Below are positions 15,868 through 25,972 of a DNA stretch of 64,000 nt, in pieces. Position numbers and translations under genes: made by a program. Each line of letters begins with the position of its first letter. The stretch's first letter is position 1. Location: NCBI GenBank assembly GCA_015057625.1, contig SVDZ01000008.1:62001-126000 (forward strand), given 5' to 3'. The notes under the pieces are model-generated. The model saw only the letters and a program-made list of their open reading frames with translations, was not told where the DNA came from and made no database searches. This DNA comes from Lachnospiraceae bacterium (GTDB lineage Bacteria > Bacillota > Clostridia > Lachnospirales > Lachnospiraceae).

Positions 15868-17862
15868 TTATCGTCTTTTTTTTGTATTTTTTTTTGCATT
15901 TTTATTGATTTGGGTACTATTTCTGCTATTTTTCCCCTTCGCACTTATTTTTTTATTGTTTTTTCCGGTCTGTTTTCTTTCTTCTCTCCTCTTTCCTGAA
16001 TCATTATTCTTTCTGTTCTTATCTTTTTTTCCAAAGTCTTTTTTATTTATATCTTCTCTTTTTTTAGACATCTGACGCGGTTTAATCAGACACTCTTTTC
16101 CGAATCCAATCAAATCCTGTCTTCCCGCCTTAAACAAAGCTTCTTTTACTAACTCATAATTTGCAGGATTTCTATACTGAATCAGAGCTCTCTGCATAGC
16201 TTTCTCATGCGGATCTTTTGGTGTATATACAGGCTTCATTGTAATTGGATTAATTCCCGTGTAATACATTACAGTAGACATAGTTGAAGGCGTAGGATAG
16301 AAATCCTGTACCTGCTGCGGATTGTAACCGATGTCCCTGCAATATTCTGCAAGTTCGATGGCTTCCTTCAATGTAGAACCAGGATGAGAACTCATAAGAT
16401 ACGGAACCACAAACTGATTTTTGCCTTTTTGTTTATTTATTTTCCAGTATTTTTCAATAAATTTTTCGTACACTTCATTCCTTGGTTTTCCCATTTTTTC
16501 AAGAACAGCATCCGAAATATGTTCCGGTGCAACCTTAAGTTGTCCGCTAATATGATGTTCCACCATTTCTCTGAAAAATGTATCGTCTTTGTCCTCCATC
16601 AGATAGTCAAATCTGACTCCTGACCTGATAAACACTTTCTTAATCCCCGGTAATTCCCTGAGTTTTCTGAGAAGAGAAAGATAATCTTTGTGATCCACTT
16701 CAAGATTTTTACAAGGTGTCGGTGTGAGACATTGGCGGTGTTTACACACTCCGCATTTTAACTGTTTCTTGCAGGACGGTTTTCTGAAGTTAGCTGTAGG
16801 CCCTCCAACGTCATGAATATATCCTTTGAATCCCGGCATTGCAATTATTTTCTTTGCCTCATTTATTATGGATTCATGACTTCTAGCCTGAATAATTCTT
16901 CCCTGATGGAATGTCAGGGCACAAAAATTACAGCCGCCAAAACATCCTCTGCAGCTGATAAGGGAAAACTGAATTTCCTCTATGGCCGGCACTCCACCCT
17001 TAGCTTCATAACTTGGATGATAAGTTCTCTCATAAGGCAATTCATACACATCATCCATTTCTCTTTCGCTAAGTGGCTCTTGCGGAGGGTTTTGTACAAC
17101 GTAAACTCCGTGATCGTAAGGTTCCACAAGAACATTTCCGTTGAACGGATCTGTATTGTCATACTGTATTTTAAAACTCTTTGCGTACTCAGTTTTATTT
17201 TCCTTCATTTCATCATAAGATGGAAGAAGAACCGGTTCGTAGGCAACAGACAAATCCTTTGTCTTGTATACTGTTCCCTTTATGTATGTTATATCGTTTA
17301 TGTCCATTCCGCTATCAAGAGCATCCGCAATCTCAACTATGGATTTTTCTCCCATTCCATATGAAATAAGATTAGCCTGACTGTCTAAAAGAATAGACCT
17401 CTTAAACTTGTTATCCCAGTAATCATAATGTGCCATTCTTCTGAGGGACGCTTCTATCCCGCCTATAATTATCGGAATATCCTTGTATTTTTTTCGAATA
17501 AGATTGCTGTAAACAACAGTGGCATGATCCGGTCTCTTACCAATCTCTCCACCCGGTGTATATGAATCCATTGTTCTTCGCTTTTTGGAAACATAGTAAT
17601 GATTTACCATGGAATCCATATTTCCACCCATTACCAAAAAGCCTAATCTTGGTCTTCCCAGAATAGAAATACTATCTTCATCCTTCCAGTCCGGTTGCGA
17701 AATAATACCAACGGTATAACCATGGGCCTCCAGAATACGGCTTATTATGGCGTGACCAAAGGAGGGATGATCCACATACGCATCTCCGATAACGTACACA
17801 AAATCCAATTGTTCTATATTTCTCTCTTCGAGATCTTCTTTTGAAATCGGTAAAAAACTCAT
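15868..17862 (-). CDS. YgiQ-family radical SAM protein
   Basis: The protein has 664 residues. The N-terminal half (about 1-290) is the UPF0313/YgiQ region ([39 protein letters not shown]). The radical SAM domain (about 295-560) has CFGGCNFC, the C-x3-C-x2-C [4Fe-4S] site. The last 65 residues are a very basic Lys/Arg/Asn-rich tail that may bind nucleic acid. A second Cys cluster, CGVCKHRQC, lies about 60 residues further on. The biochemical reaction of the family is unknown. AAAGGA precedes ATG 17862. The gene is alone. Confidence 0.88.
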   Translation of the reverse strand: MSFLPISKEDLEERNIEQLDFVYVIGDAYVDHPSFGHAIISRILEAHGYTVGIISQPDWKDEDSISILGRPRLGFLVMGGNMDSMVNHYYVSKKRRTMDSYTPGGEIGKRPDHATVVYSNLIRKKYKDIPIIIGGIEASLRRMAHYDYWDNKFKRSILLDSQANLISYGMGEKSIVEIADALDSGMDINDITYIKGTVYKTKDLSVAYEPVLLPSYDEMKENKTEYAKSFKIQYDNTDPFNGNVLVEPYDHGVYVVQNPPQEPLSEREMDDVYELPYERTYHPSYEAKGGVPAIEEIQFSLISCRGCFGGCNFCALTFHQGRIIQARSHESIINEAKKIIAMPGFKGYIHDVGGPTANFRKPSCKKQLKCGVCKHRQCLTPTPCKNLEVDHKDYLSLLRKLRELPGIKKVFIRSGVRFDYLMEDKDDTFFREMVEHHISGQLKVAPEHISDAVLEKMGKPRNEVYEKFIEKYWKINKQKGKNQFVVPYLMSSHPGSTLKEAIELAEYCRDIGYNPQQVQDFYPTPSTMSTVMYYTGINPITMKPVYTPKDPHEKAMQRALIQYRNPANYELVKEALFKAGRQDLIGFGKECLIKPRQMSKKREDINKKDFGKKDKNRKNNDSGKRREERKQTGKNNKKISAKGKNSRNSTQINKNAKKNTKKRR

Positions 17863-17979
17863 AAAATTAATCCTTTTTTAAGCTGTTATATATCAAAATT
17901 TGATTATCATTTTTTTACTATTATAATTTAGTATATATTCAAGAATTTTTCAAGAATGCTATACCATCCTTACAATCTG

Positions 17980-19665
17980 TCAACTTGTCACCAGAATAGT
18001 AAACGAATTAAATGCATCAACATATCCAAATCCACTCTGGCGGTTTGGATAATTTATATTAGTAATTCTAATAGCTCCTCGTATCAGATAACTCTTAATA
18101 TAAGCCGTTCTTATGTATATATCATTTTCTCTTACAATTCCCCACTCTAAATAGAGTGCACATATTCCCGCAACAATGGCCGCTGCAATGCTTGTTCCGT
18201 TTGCCGATATATAGCCTTCAGAAAAGACTCCAACACCCGGCACTCTAATATTCACTCCCGGTGCCGCAAGTTCCGGTTTTACTATTTCATCCACCGTATA
18301 TCCTCTGCCCGACTCCAAAAGAATCGCATTATTCTCATCATTATATGCCGCTACTGTTATTACATTTTGCGCATTTCCGGGCTCTGTAATTGTTATGTCC
18401 GGAACTGATTGTAAAAAGAAATTGTCCCCTGTCATAAACTGCTTCAACTGCAACCAGGCATTAAATCTTCCACCCAACACATTATTTCCAAACACTCGCA
18501 CAGTCCAAATCCCTTCTGTAGGATTCTTTATTTTCAAAAAAATCAATTCTTCACCGCTGGCAGATTCAACCAACTTATATTCCACAAATATTTCTGTCTG
18601 CTCCAGCAAAAAAGTTACCCTCTCACTCACTCCCACTCTTGCAGGAATCCTCTCAACTACTTCTCCTAAAGGCGAAACAAATCCCACAGACAAAATATCC
18701 GGTGTTTCTCCCCATATCTCAAGTGTAAATCCCGGCTCATCCACGCCCACTCTCAATTCCACATCTGTAGCTTCATTTCCTGTGACTACCCCTTCATAGT
18801 GAAGTCTGTAAGCGCCTTCATTTCCCGCGCACACCACTACACACACTCCGATTCTATTTGATATATCATTTAGATATTGAGGCAGTGGAGCACCTCCATT
18901 GTGATCACCCATTGATGTACCAAGCCCCAATACGATAACTATTGGTTTTCTTTCTCTTTTTGCCACTGACAATAAGTAAGATATTCCAAGCATTATATCA
19001 TTTTCCCCGTATGCCTCCACACTCTCCTCCACAAGGTAGTATTCTTTCAGATTATTTTTTGCCTCTTTAAGTTTAACTACAACTATATCACTCTGATTTG
19101 CTACTCCCGAAAATCCTTCCTCGCCCACTTCATTTCCGCATGCTATGGCTGCCATAGCTGTACCATGTCCATTTAAATCTCCCTGATATTGATCCCCTGA
19201 TTTTATAATCTGATTTATCTCACTTCTATTCAATTCCGTCCCAAAATCAAATCCTAATGGAGGCTTTCCATTCTGATTTTGCTGATCCCAAATTGACAGT
19301 ATCCTCGTCTGATTTCCTTGATTTATAAACACTTTTTCGAAAATGTCGATACCTGTATCCACAAATCCGACTATAACATTTTCACCTTTCAATTCTAGCC
19401 CCGGAAATTTTGACAGCCGCTCAACATTTGTTGCATCGATAGCATTTATATCCATAAGCCCGTAAAGGTTTGGTATTGCAGAGTAAGAATAATCTCTCAC
19501 CGTAATTTCAGGCGCTGTTTCTAAATCTACATATGCAACAGAATACCTGTCAGAAACGGACTGCGGACAATAATACTCTACTCCAAGCGGTAGCTCTACA
19601 CTTGTATATTCCGCGATTATATCAAAATACTTTTCTGAATAAACATATTCTTTGCACTCTTCCAT
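17980..19665 (-). CDS. Subtilisin-like serine protease (S8, Csp-like)
   Basis: The protein has about 561 residues. The catalytic triad is visible as Asp in VGFVDTGID (about 105), His in NGHGTAMAA (about 172) and Ser in NGTSIAAA (about 505). The long insert between His and Ser is a jelly-roll-like domain of the kind found in clostridial Csp proteases and related Lachnospiraceae subtilases. No signal peptide is evident, so it is cytoplasmic, spore-related or leaderless. The start is ATG 19665; a TTG one codon earlier is also possible, with GGAG at 10 bp. Confidence 0.85.
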   Translation of the reverse strand: MEECKEYVYSEKYFDIIAEYTSVELPLGVEYYCPQSVSDRYSVAYVDLETAPEITVRDYSYSAIPNLYGLMDINAIDATNVERLSKFPGLELKGENVIVGFVDTGIDIFEKVFINQGNQTRILSIWDQQNQNGKPPLGFDFGTELNRSEINQIIKSGDQYQGDLNGHGTAMAAIACGNEVGEEGFSGVANQSDIVVVKLKEAKNNLKEYYLVEESVEAYGENDIMLGISYLLSVAKRERKPIVIVLGLGTSMGDHNGGAPLPQYLNDISNRIGVCVVVCAGNEGAYRLHYEGVVTGNEATDVELRVGVDEPGFTLEIWGETPDILSVGFVSPLGEVVERIPARVGVSERVTFLLEQTEIFVEYKLVESASGEELIFLKIKNPTEGIWTVRVFGNNVLGGRFNAWLQLKQFMTGDNFFLQSVPDITITEPGNAQNVITVAAYNDENNAILLESGRGYTVDEIVKPELAAPGVNIRVPGVGVFSEGYISANGTSIAAAIVAGICALYLEWGIVRENDIYIRTAYIKSYLIRGAIRITNINYPNRQSGFGYVDAFNSFTILVTS

Positions 19666-19750
19666 CAATTAATTACGACTCCACAAAAAATCTCTTTCTT
19701 ACACTTTATTTATATTCCAATAACATTGCTATTATTCTTCAATGCAAAAA

Positions 19751-19782
19751 AACTCTCCTTACCTTTTTTGGGTAAGGAGAGT
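19751..19782 (-). terminator. Terminator of clpX
   Basis: ACTCTCCTTACC and its complement form a 12-bp stem. On the minus strand it is followed by TTTTTTT. It starts 7 bp after the clpX stop. Confidence 0.92.
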
Positions 19783-19788
19783 AACGTA

Positions 19789-21372
19789 TTAACTGTTTGT
19801 CGCACTCAACTGTATAACAGGCTCGTGAGGTGAGTCAGATCTCATTTCAATAATCGGTCCACCTGTTTTTTCAATATAATCTCTTGTTATTATTACTTTT
19901 CCGATGTTGTCATCTTTTGGAATTTCATACATTATATCGAGCATAAATTCTTCAATAATAGACCTGAGCGCTCTTGCTCCTGTTTTCTTTTCCAATGCAC
20001 GCTCAGCTATAGCCTCCATAGCACTTTCATCAAATTCCAGTTTGACCTCATCATACTCAAGCAATTTTTTGTACTGCTTGATAATTGCATTCTTTGGCTC
20101 GTTTAGTATCTCCATAAGCATCTCTTTTGTGAGCGCATCCAACGTAAATACAATCGGAAGTCTTCCAAGAAATTCCGGAATCATTCCAAATTTTCTCAAA
20201 TCTTCTATTGCAACCTTGCTAATTAGATTTTCATCATTGTCATATTTGTCCTTAAGGTCTGCCTTAAATCCAATTGAAGCTTCCTTATTTAATCTTTCTT
20301 TGATAACATCCTCAAGTCCCGGGAATGCCCCTCCACAAATAAACAAAATATTCTTCGTGTCTATTGTAGTCATTGGAACCATAGCATTTTTGCTGCTTGC
20401 TCCTACAGGGACTTCAACTTTACTTCCCTCTAAAAGTTTAAGCAATCCCTGCTGAACTGATTCACCACTTACATCTCTGCTGTTTGCATTCTGCTTTTTG
20501 GCAAGTTTATCTATCTCGTCAATGAAAATAATACCAGTCTCAGCTTTTTCCACATCATTATCTGCTGCGGCAAGTAACTTTGAGACAACGCTTTCGATAT
20601 CATCACCGATATATCCCGCTTCAGTCAAAGATGTGGCATCTGCAACTGCAAGAGGTACATCCAGTAATTCTGCAAGAGTTCTTACGAGATAGGTTTTTCC
20701 TGAACCTGTAGGTCCAATCATAAGCATATTGGATTTATCAATCACCACATCTTCTTTTGTACTGTTAACTACTCTCTTATAGTGATTGTATACCGCTACA
20801 GCCATAACTTTCTTTGCATAGTCCTGACCGATAACATACTCATCTAGTTTACCCTTTATAATATGAGGTGCCGGAATCTTATCAATATCAATTGCAGGTT
20901 TTGAGTTTTCTTTTTTCTTTTTAAGTTTCTGACTTTTTGGAATTACATCTTTTCCCAAGTCGCTGCTTGTTATTATTCTAACGTTTGGAGATTTTAAAAG
21001 ATCTGAAAGCCCCAGATCATCTAAATTCAATCCTCCCATACCAAAGGGAGAACTTCCCATCGAATCAAAACTCTTCTGCATACAATCCATGCAGACATTC
21101 ATACCTCCCGGCATAGAGATAAACTTACCTGCTTTACTCTCAGGACGTCTGCAGACATAACACACTTTCTCGTAGTCATCATCTTCTTCATTATTACTGC
21201 TTGTACTTCCAAACAAATCTCCAAAAGGATTTGCTACAACGTCTCCATCTTCATTATCAGAATCGATGGTAACCTCTTCATCTTCCATAACCTTATTTTC
21301 TTCAATATTATCCTTGTTATTATCTTCTATAACTTCTCTGAAATCTTCTGTTATATTCTTGTCTTTATCCAT
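19789..21372 (-). CDS. clpX: ClpX-type AAA+ unfoldase with long acidic N-terminus
   Basis: The protein has 527 residues, about 100 more than usual ClpX. It is the ATPase that selects and unfolds substrates for ClpP. The first 65 or so residues are very acidic and absent from typical ClpX. A zinc finger follows (CYVC and CMDC, about 70-97), then a low-complexity linker. The AAA+ domain has Walker A GPTGSGKT, the pore loop EAGYIGDD, Walker B IIFIDEID, and the IGF motif (ASIGFKADL) that contacts ClpP. The start at 21372 has AAGGAG at 8 bp. The gene has a consensus promoter 270 bp upstream and a heavily structured leader. No clpP is adjacent. Confidence 0.9.
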   Translation of the reverse strand: MDKDKNITEDFREVIEDNNKDNIEENKVMEDEEVTIDSDNEDGDVVANPFGDLFGSTSSNNEEDDDYEKVCYVCRRPESKAGKFISMPGGMNVCMDCMQKSFDSMGSSPFGMGGLNLDDLGLSDLLKSPNVRIITSSDLGKDVIPKSQKLKKKKENSKPAIDIDKIPAPHIIKGKLDEYVIGQDYAKKVMAVAVYNHYKRVVNSTKEDVVIDKSNMLMIGPTGSGKTYLVRTLAELLDVPLAVADATSLTEAGYIGDDIESVVSKLLAAADNDVEKAETGIIFIDEIDKLAKKQNANSRDVSGESVQQGLLKLLEGSKVEVPVGASSKNAMVPMTTIDTKNILFICGGAFPGLEDVIKERLNKEASIGFKADLKDKYDNDENLISKVAIEDLRKFGMIPEFLGRLPIVFTLDALTKEMLMEILNEPKNAIIKQYKKLLEYDEVKLEFDESAMEAIAERALEKKTGARALRSIIEEFMLDIMYEIPKDDNIGKVIITRDYIEKTGGPIIEMRSDSPHEPVIQLSATNS

Positions 21373-21420
21373 AAATGTTTCTCCTTTTGAAGGTCGCAAT
21401 TCTTTGACCGTATACTAATC

Positions 21421-21440
21421 AAGAACGCCTCAGCGTTCTT
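21421..21440. repeat. Short dispersed palindrome AAGAACGC-type, copy 1
   Basis: AAGAACGCCTCAGCGTTCTT is a hairpin with 8-bp arms and loop CTCA. Together with flanking GCTGCGAAA it is nearly identical to the copy at 59743, and both lie in 5' leaders. A third copy is at 40882. Confidence 0.8.
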
Positions 21441-21441
21441 G

Positions 21442-21520
21442 CTGCGAAATGCGCGTCAGTCATGAGATAATTTACTCTGTAAGTTATCTCATGCTGACAT
21501 TTTCATCTGCGCATTTCTGC
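21442..21520. repeat. Long nested palindrome in the clpX leader
   Basis: Three consecutive paired blocks (GAAATGCGC, GTCAG, ATGAGATAA with their complements) form one imperfect hairpin of about 80 nt, with arms interrupted by small bulges. It lies in the transcribed leader of clpX. It may be a MITE-like insertion or a regulatory structure. Part of it (CATGAGATAA) recurs at about 60557. Confidence 0.7.
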
Positions 21521-21645
21521 AATCCGCCGGAGGCTTATAACTGAGAAGGAGATTGGACCCCTACTCAGTAAATTTTCTTACCCCCACCTTCACTTTGTTT
21601 AGAGGAGGGGGACATCTACTTCTTAGTTACACTTTTCCACATCTA

Positions 21646-21673
21646 ATTATACTGAATAAATTGATAATGTCAA
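21646..21673 (-). promoter_or_regulatory. Consensus sigma-A promoter of clpX
   Basis: TTGACA and TATAAT are separated by 16 bp on the minus strand. The -35 box overlaps the T-tail of the htrA terminator. The leader between it and the clpX ATG is about 265 nt. It also contains a CCCCC/GGGGG hairpin (about 21590-21620) and an ACTGAG/CTCAGT hairpin. Confidence 0.8.
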
Positions 21674-21714
21674 AAATGTCGCAACATTTTTTCTTCAAAA
21701 TGTTACGACATTTC
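21674..21714 (-). terminator. Terminator of htrA
   Basis: AAATGTCG...AACATTTT pairs with AAATGTT...CGACATTT and is followed by TTTTTG on the minus strand, 50 bp after the htrA stop. Confidence 0.85.
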
Positions 21715-21765
21715 TGATCATAGATAATTATCTAATCTTTTTTTTATTAATGAACTCTCTCCACA

Positions 21766-23436
21766 TTAGTTTGCAAATGGATTATTATTTGGTTTTTCTA
21801 ACTGCGTCTGATTCTGATTATTATCTTTACTGCTGATTACACTTGATTCACTCAATGTAACCTCAAGTTCAACTTCTTTATAATTGTCAGCTGACATTCT
21901 CATAACCTTTACAGATACTTTTTCACCGGCCTTATAATACTGAAGTTTGTCCTGAAGACTATCCATTGTGTTAACACTCTGTCCATCAAACTCAACAATA
22001 ATATCTCCACTCTTCATACCTGCATTCTTAGCACCGGCTTTATCAATAACGTTCTTTACGTATATTCCAACAGGCAATCCGTAAAGCTCTGCTGTCTGAG
22101 AGTCAACGTCAGTTCCCTCAATACCAAGAGCGCCCTGCTCACCTGCTTGGGCTTTTGTTCTTGTCTGTCTTGACATAAGATTTTCCATAATCTCTGTAGC
22201 CTGGGAAATAGGAATAGCAAATCCCATACCTTCAATACTTGCAGATCCTGAATATTCACTTGATGAATATTTTGCAACGTTAATACCGATTACTTTTCCT
22301 GAATAGTCAAGTAATGCTCCACCACTATTACCACCGTTGATAGCTGCATCTGTCTGAAGAACTACCATCTTTCTGTTATCAACTGCGATTTCTCTGTCTT
22401 TAGCACTGATAACACCTGTTGTAACTGACTGTCCATATCCAAGGGCATTACCAATTGCGATTACGCCATCGCCTACCTTTAAGGCATCTGAATCTCCAAG
22501 CTCAGCAATTTTAATTGCGTTCCATGTCTCTTCATCAATATCTTTTAATGGAATTGAAACAATTGCTATATCAGCATTTTCGTCTGTAGATTTTGTAACT
22601 GCTTCAATCGATTTTCCGTTTACAAACTGAATTGATAACTTATCAGCTCCGGCAACTACATGATTGTTTGTTACTATTAATAATTCGTTATCATTCTGCT
22701 TAACAATAATACCTGAACCTGCACCTACCTGTTCGTACTGCTGTTTCTGGTTGCTGTCTGAACCATATCCATACATTCCGTATAACCAGTCCTCGATGCT
22801 GCTTCCTGAGCTTTCTACTATAGTAGTACTTGTAATAGCAACAATTGATGGCATTACATCGTCAACAACATCAGATACGTCTGTGATTACTACGCCTCTG
22901 TCTGAAGATGCATTACTCTTGTTTTCTGTATTTGTGCTCTCAATAGCTTTGTATGTTTCTTTTTCTGTATCTTTGTCATTGCCTTTGCTATTACTTATTT
23001 CATTATTAACTGATCCGGTTCTGGCATCACTGATATACTTTTCAGCAATGGCTACTGTTCCTACAATCATAATTACAAGGGCTGCTACGATTGCAAGAAT
23101 AACTGCAACTACAGCTTTACCTGTACCACCTTTTTTCGGTGTTAAATTATTGCCCTGAGGCACTGTTCTCTCATAATATGTTGAATAATTATTCTCATTA
23201 CTCTGAGCATCTGTTTTGTTTTCAACATTCTCATTATAGCTGTTGAAATCTGCTTCTTTTTCATTTTCCTGTGTGTCAGGCTCAACATTTTCTTCTGCAA
23301 CTCTTTCCTCACCATACTGTTCACTTGAATCAGCTTCAGTTTCAGAAGACTGGTTTGTTGCAAGTGTTTCTTCACTTTCCTGTACGTCTGTCACATTATC
23401 ATTATTTTGCTTTTCTTTTTCAATATCATCAAACAT
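21766..23436 (-). CDS. htrA: HtrA/DegP-like membrane-anchored serine protease
   Basis: The protein has 556 residues and degrades or refolds damaged exported proteins outside the membrane. The first 110 or so residues are an acidic, low-complexity cytoplasmic segment. One span follows (AVVAVILAIVAALVIMIVGT). The trypsin-like domain has His in TNNHVVAG, Asp in ADIAIVSIP and Ser in GGNSGGALLD. A single PDZ domain covers about residues 430-530, with a Gln/Asn-rich end. The start at 23436 has AGGAGG. It follows the LCP gene by 122 bp and could belong to the same envelope transcription unit. Confidence 0.93.
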   Translation of the reverse strand: MFDDIEKEKQNNDNVTDVQESEETLATNQSSETEADSSEQYGEERVAEENVEPDTQENEKEADFNSYNENVENKTDAQSNENNYSTYYERTVPQGNNLTPKKGGTGKAVVAVILAIVAALVIMIVGTVAIAEKYISDARTGSVNNEISNSKGNDKDTEKETYKAIESTNTENKSNASSDRGVVITDVSDVVDDVMPSIVAITSTTIVESSGSSIEDWLYGMYGYGSDSNQKQQYEQVGAGSGIIVKQNDNELLIVTNNHVVAGADKLSIQFVNGKSIEAVTKSTDENADIAIVSIPLKDIDEETWNAIKIAELGDSDALKVGDGVIAIGNALGYGQSVTTGVISAKDREIAVDNRKMVVLQTDAAINGGNSGGALLDYSGKVIGINVAKYSSSEYSGSASIEGMGFAIPISQATEIMENLMSRQTRTKAQAGEQGALGIEGTDVDSQTAELYGLPVGIYVKNVIDKAGAKNAGMKSGDIIVEFDGQSVNTMDSLQDKLQYYKAGEKVSVKVMRMSADNYKEVELEVTLSESSVISSKDNNQNQTQLEKPNNNPFAN

Positions 23437-23558
23437 AGCTTTTTCCTCCTTTAGCAACAATAATAAGTGTTTTCTATTTGCTCACATTGTATTTCCAATT
23501 TGTGACTCTTTTGTGTTTACCCTGTCAAAAAATGTTGAACTCATAAAATTCATTTCAA

Positions 23559-24896
23559 TTAATAATATTCACTCTCGCCTTTATCATCATAATCGAAATT
23601 CATATCTGAATAATCGTCATTTAATATTTCCTGACTTTCTTTTTCTTCATCAGTTATTCCCCACACTGTATCGTCAACATTATCATCGCCACCATCGTTT
23701 CCAATACCTGTTGCATATGTTATATCATTGCTAATTTCTTCAACTGCATCTGTTGGGACATACTCCTCTTCCCCATATAAAAACTTGTGAAGTATCTTTA
23801 CATTTCTGCTAAGACCTTTAGGTAGTACAACATCCATAGTCCCTATTTTTTTAGTGGTAAGTTTCTTAGGGAAACCACTACTTTTTCCAAGAGAGAACTT
23901 GAAAATAATAGGAAGCATATCAACCATTTCATCCATACTGAAGCTGGTCTTTATAATCTGCTCCTGGCCATCTGTGCTGGACTTCAAAACTGTATTCATC
24001 ATTTCCTGAAGTTCTGTCATTCCTGCTTTTTTTGCTTTATCAACAAGTTTCATAACAACAAGTCTCTGTCTTGCTGCTCTTCCGAAATCATCATTTACTC
24101 TGCTTCCATTCTCAGGATCATAAAATGTAGTTTTTCTGATACGGCAGTATGTTGTAGCCTGAAGTCCATTAAGGTGAACATTCTTTCCACTAGCTGTAAC
24201 CTTAGGCGAATATTCTCCTGTGGAACTCAGTGTACTCCTTAAATGCTTGTTAATCTGCGCTACTTCTTCATCGGTAAGATTTACCTCAATTCCTCCCAGA
24301 GAATCTATTATCTCTGCAACTCCTGAGAAATTTACTGTTACATAATCTTTAAGCTGAAGATCAAGATTTTTATTGATTGTATTGATTGCACCTGCAGCAC
24401 CGCCAACGTTGTAAGCGCTGTTAAGCTTATCTAAATAATAAGAACCGTCGTTTTTGTAGATTCTTAAGTAGCTATCTCTATAAAGGGATACCATATTAAC
24501 TTCGCCAGTTGTGTTGTGAACACTGACAATCACCATGGAATCACTGTTGGTTCCCGCATCAAAAGTACTGTCTCTTGAGTCGATACCAAACATAATAAAC
24601 TCAGTATATTCTCCCGAATAATTATATTCCATATCATTTGTTTCAATTATTGCTTCATCGAACTCACTGTCATAAATTGTGTTATCAAACTTTTCCTTCG
24701 CAAACATTTTGATAATTTTTTTACCAAATGACGACTCTGCAAGTTTCTGTGCAGCCTGACTTCTCACAGAAGGGACAAAGGCAACTACTGCTACCGCTAT
24801 AAACAATGCTGCGAAAAGACTTTCAATTATCGTCAAAACAATTCTTTTTCTCTTTATGGATTTTAAGCGCTGTGCTTTAGATTTTGTATTACTCAT
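23559..24896 (-). CDS. LytR-CpsA-Psr family cell-wall glycopolymer transferase
   Basis: The protein has 445 residues. A single N-terminal span covers about 20-42. The LCP domain (about 95-300) has FGIDSRDSTFD, SDSMVIVSV, LYRDSYLRI and the later RQRLVVMKL. Such enzymes attach teichoic acids or capsule-like polymers to peptidoglycan on the outer membrane face. The last 60 residues are acidic and probably disordered. GGGAG precedes ATG 24896, 26 bp after the galE stop, so galE and this gene are co-transcribed. Confidence 0.92.
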   Translation of the reverse strand: MSNTKSKAQRLKSIKRKRIVLTIIESLFAALFIAVAVVAFVPSVRSQAAQKLAESSFGKKIIKMFAKEKFDNTIYDSEFDEAIIETNDMEYNYSGEYTEFIMFGIDSRDSTFDAGTNSDSMVIVSVHNTTGEVNMVSLYRDSYLRIYKNDGSYYLDKLNSAYNVGGAAGAINTINKNLDLQLKDYVTVNFSGVAEIIDSLGGIEVNLTDEEVAQINKHLRSTLSSTGEYSPKVTASGKNVHLNGLQATTYCRIRKTTFYDPENGSRVNDDFGRAARQRLVVMKLVDKAKKAGMTELQEMMNTVLKSSTDGQEQIIKTSFSMDEMVDMLPIIFKFSLGKSSGFPKKLTTKKIGTMDVVLPKGLSRNVKILHKFLYGEEEYVPTDAVEEISNDITYATGIGNDGGDDNVDDTVWGITDEEKESQEILNDDYSDMNFDYDDKGESEYY

Positions 24897-24922
24897 TACA
24901 ATCTCCCTTTGAATAGTTATTA

Positions 24923-25942
24923 TTAATCGTCGTATCCGTTCGGATTATTTTTCTGCCAATTCCAAGCATCACGACACATATCGTTAATTTCAAATTTAGC
25001 TTTCCAGCCCATTTCCTTTTCAGCCTTTGAAGGATCGCAATAACATGTTGCAATATCTCCCGGTCTTCTTTCCTTAATCTCATATGGAATAGTGATGCCG
25101 TTTGCTGATTCAAAATTCTTTACTATATCAAGAACACTGTATCCGTGTCCTGTTCCAAGATTGTAGATTTTCAGTCCTACATTTTCTTCAATTTTTTTAA
25201 CTGCTTTGACATGTCCGTCGGCAAGATCAACTACGTGGATATAATCTCTCACACCTGTTCCGTCAGGCGTATCATAATCATCGCCAAACACTCCAAGTTG
25301 TTCAAGTTTTCCCACTGCAACCTGAGTTATATACGGCATGAGATTATTTGGTATTCCGTTTGGATTCTCACCGATAATACCACTTGCGTGGGCTCCGATT
25401 GGATTGAAATATCTAAGAAGAATTACGTTCCACTCAGGATCTGCTTTCTGCATATCCATAAGAATCTGTTCAAGCATTGATTTCGTCCATCCGTAGGGAT
25501 TAGTACACTGTCCCTTCGGACATTCCTCAGTAATAGGAATCTGAGCAGGATCCCCGTACACTGTAGCCGAAGATGAGAATATGATATTTTTACATCCATG
25601 CTGTCTCATCACATCCACCAAAGTAAGTGTTCCATTAATGTTATTATTGTAATATTCCCAAGGTTTTGCAACTGATTCACCAACTGCTTTTAATCCGGCA
25701 AAATGAATACAAGCATCTATATCCTCTTTTGTCATTATCTCATTTAAGATATCCCTGTCCAGAATATCTCCCTTATAAAATTTAATTTCTTTTCCTGTTA
25801 ATTTCTTAACTCGCTCAAGGGATTTTTCACTGGAATTTGACAAATTATCTATCACGACTACGTCATAACCCGCGTTGAGTAATTCTACACAAGTATGACT
25901 TCCAATATATCCTGCACCACCGGTAACTAATATTTTACCCAT
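24923..25942 (-). CDS. galE: UDP-glucose 4-epimerase
   Basis: The protein has 339 residues and interconverts UDP-glucose and UDP-galactose. TGGAGYIGS is the NAD-binding motif and YGWTK holds the catalytic Tyr-x3-Lys. Length and sequence are normal for the family. GGAG lies 8 bp before ATG 25942. It sits between cdaR and the LCP gene in one transcription unit, consistent with supply of galactosyl precursors for wall or exopolysaccharide. Confidence 0.95.
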   Translation of the reverse strand: MGKILVTGGAGYIGSHTCVELLNAGYDVVVIDNLSNSSEKSLERVKKLTGKEIKFYKGDILDRDILNEIMTKEDIDACIHFAGLKAVGESVAKPWEYYNNNINGTLTLVDVMRQHGCKNIIFSSSATVYGDPAQIPITEECPKGQCTNPYGWTKSMLEQILMDMQKADPEWNVILLRYFNPIGAHASGIIGENPNGIPNNLMPYITQVAVGKLEQLGVFGDDYDTPDGTGVRDYIHVVDLADGHVKAVKKIEENVGLKIYNLGTGHGYSVLDIVKNFESANGITIPYEIKERRPGDIATCYCDPSKAEKEMGWKAKFEINDMCRDAWNWQKNNPNGYDD

Positions 25943-25972
25943 GATCCTATCTCCTCTCTCAATAACTAATTG

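Noticed and set aside
19904..20455. Long plus-strand frames antisense to clpX, htrA, cdaA and others (for example 22664-23158, 27544-27978).
   Set aside because: They mirror the codon bias of well-supported minus-strand genes and have no ribosome sites or recognisable products.
21530..21590. CTGAGA and ACCC motifs suggesting a TPP riboswitch in the clpX leader.
   Set aside because: The conserved core and spacing of the TPP aptamer are absent, and clpX is not a thiamine gene.
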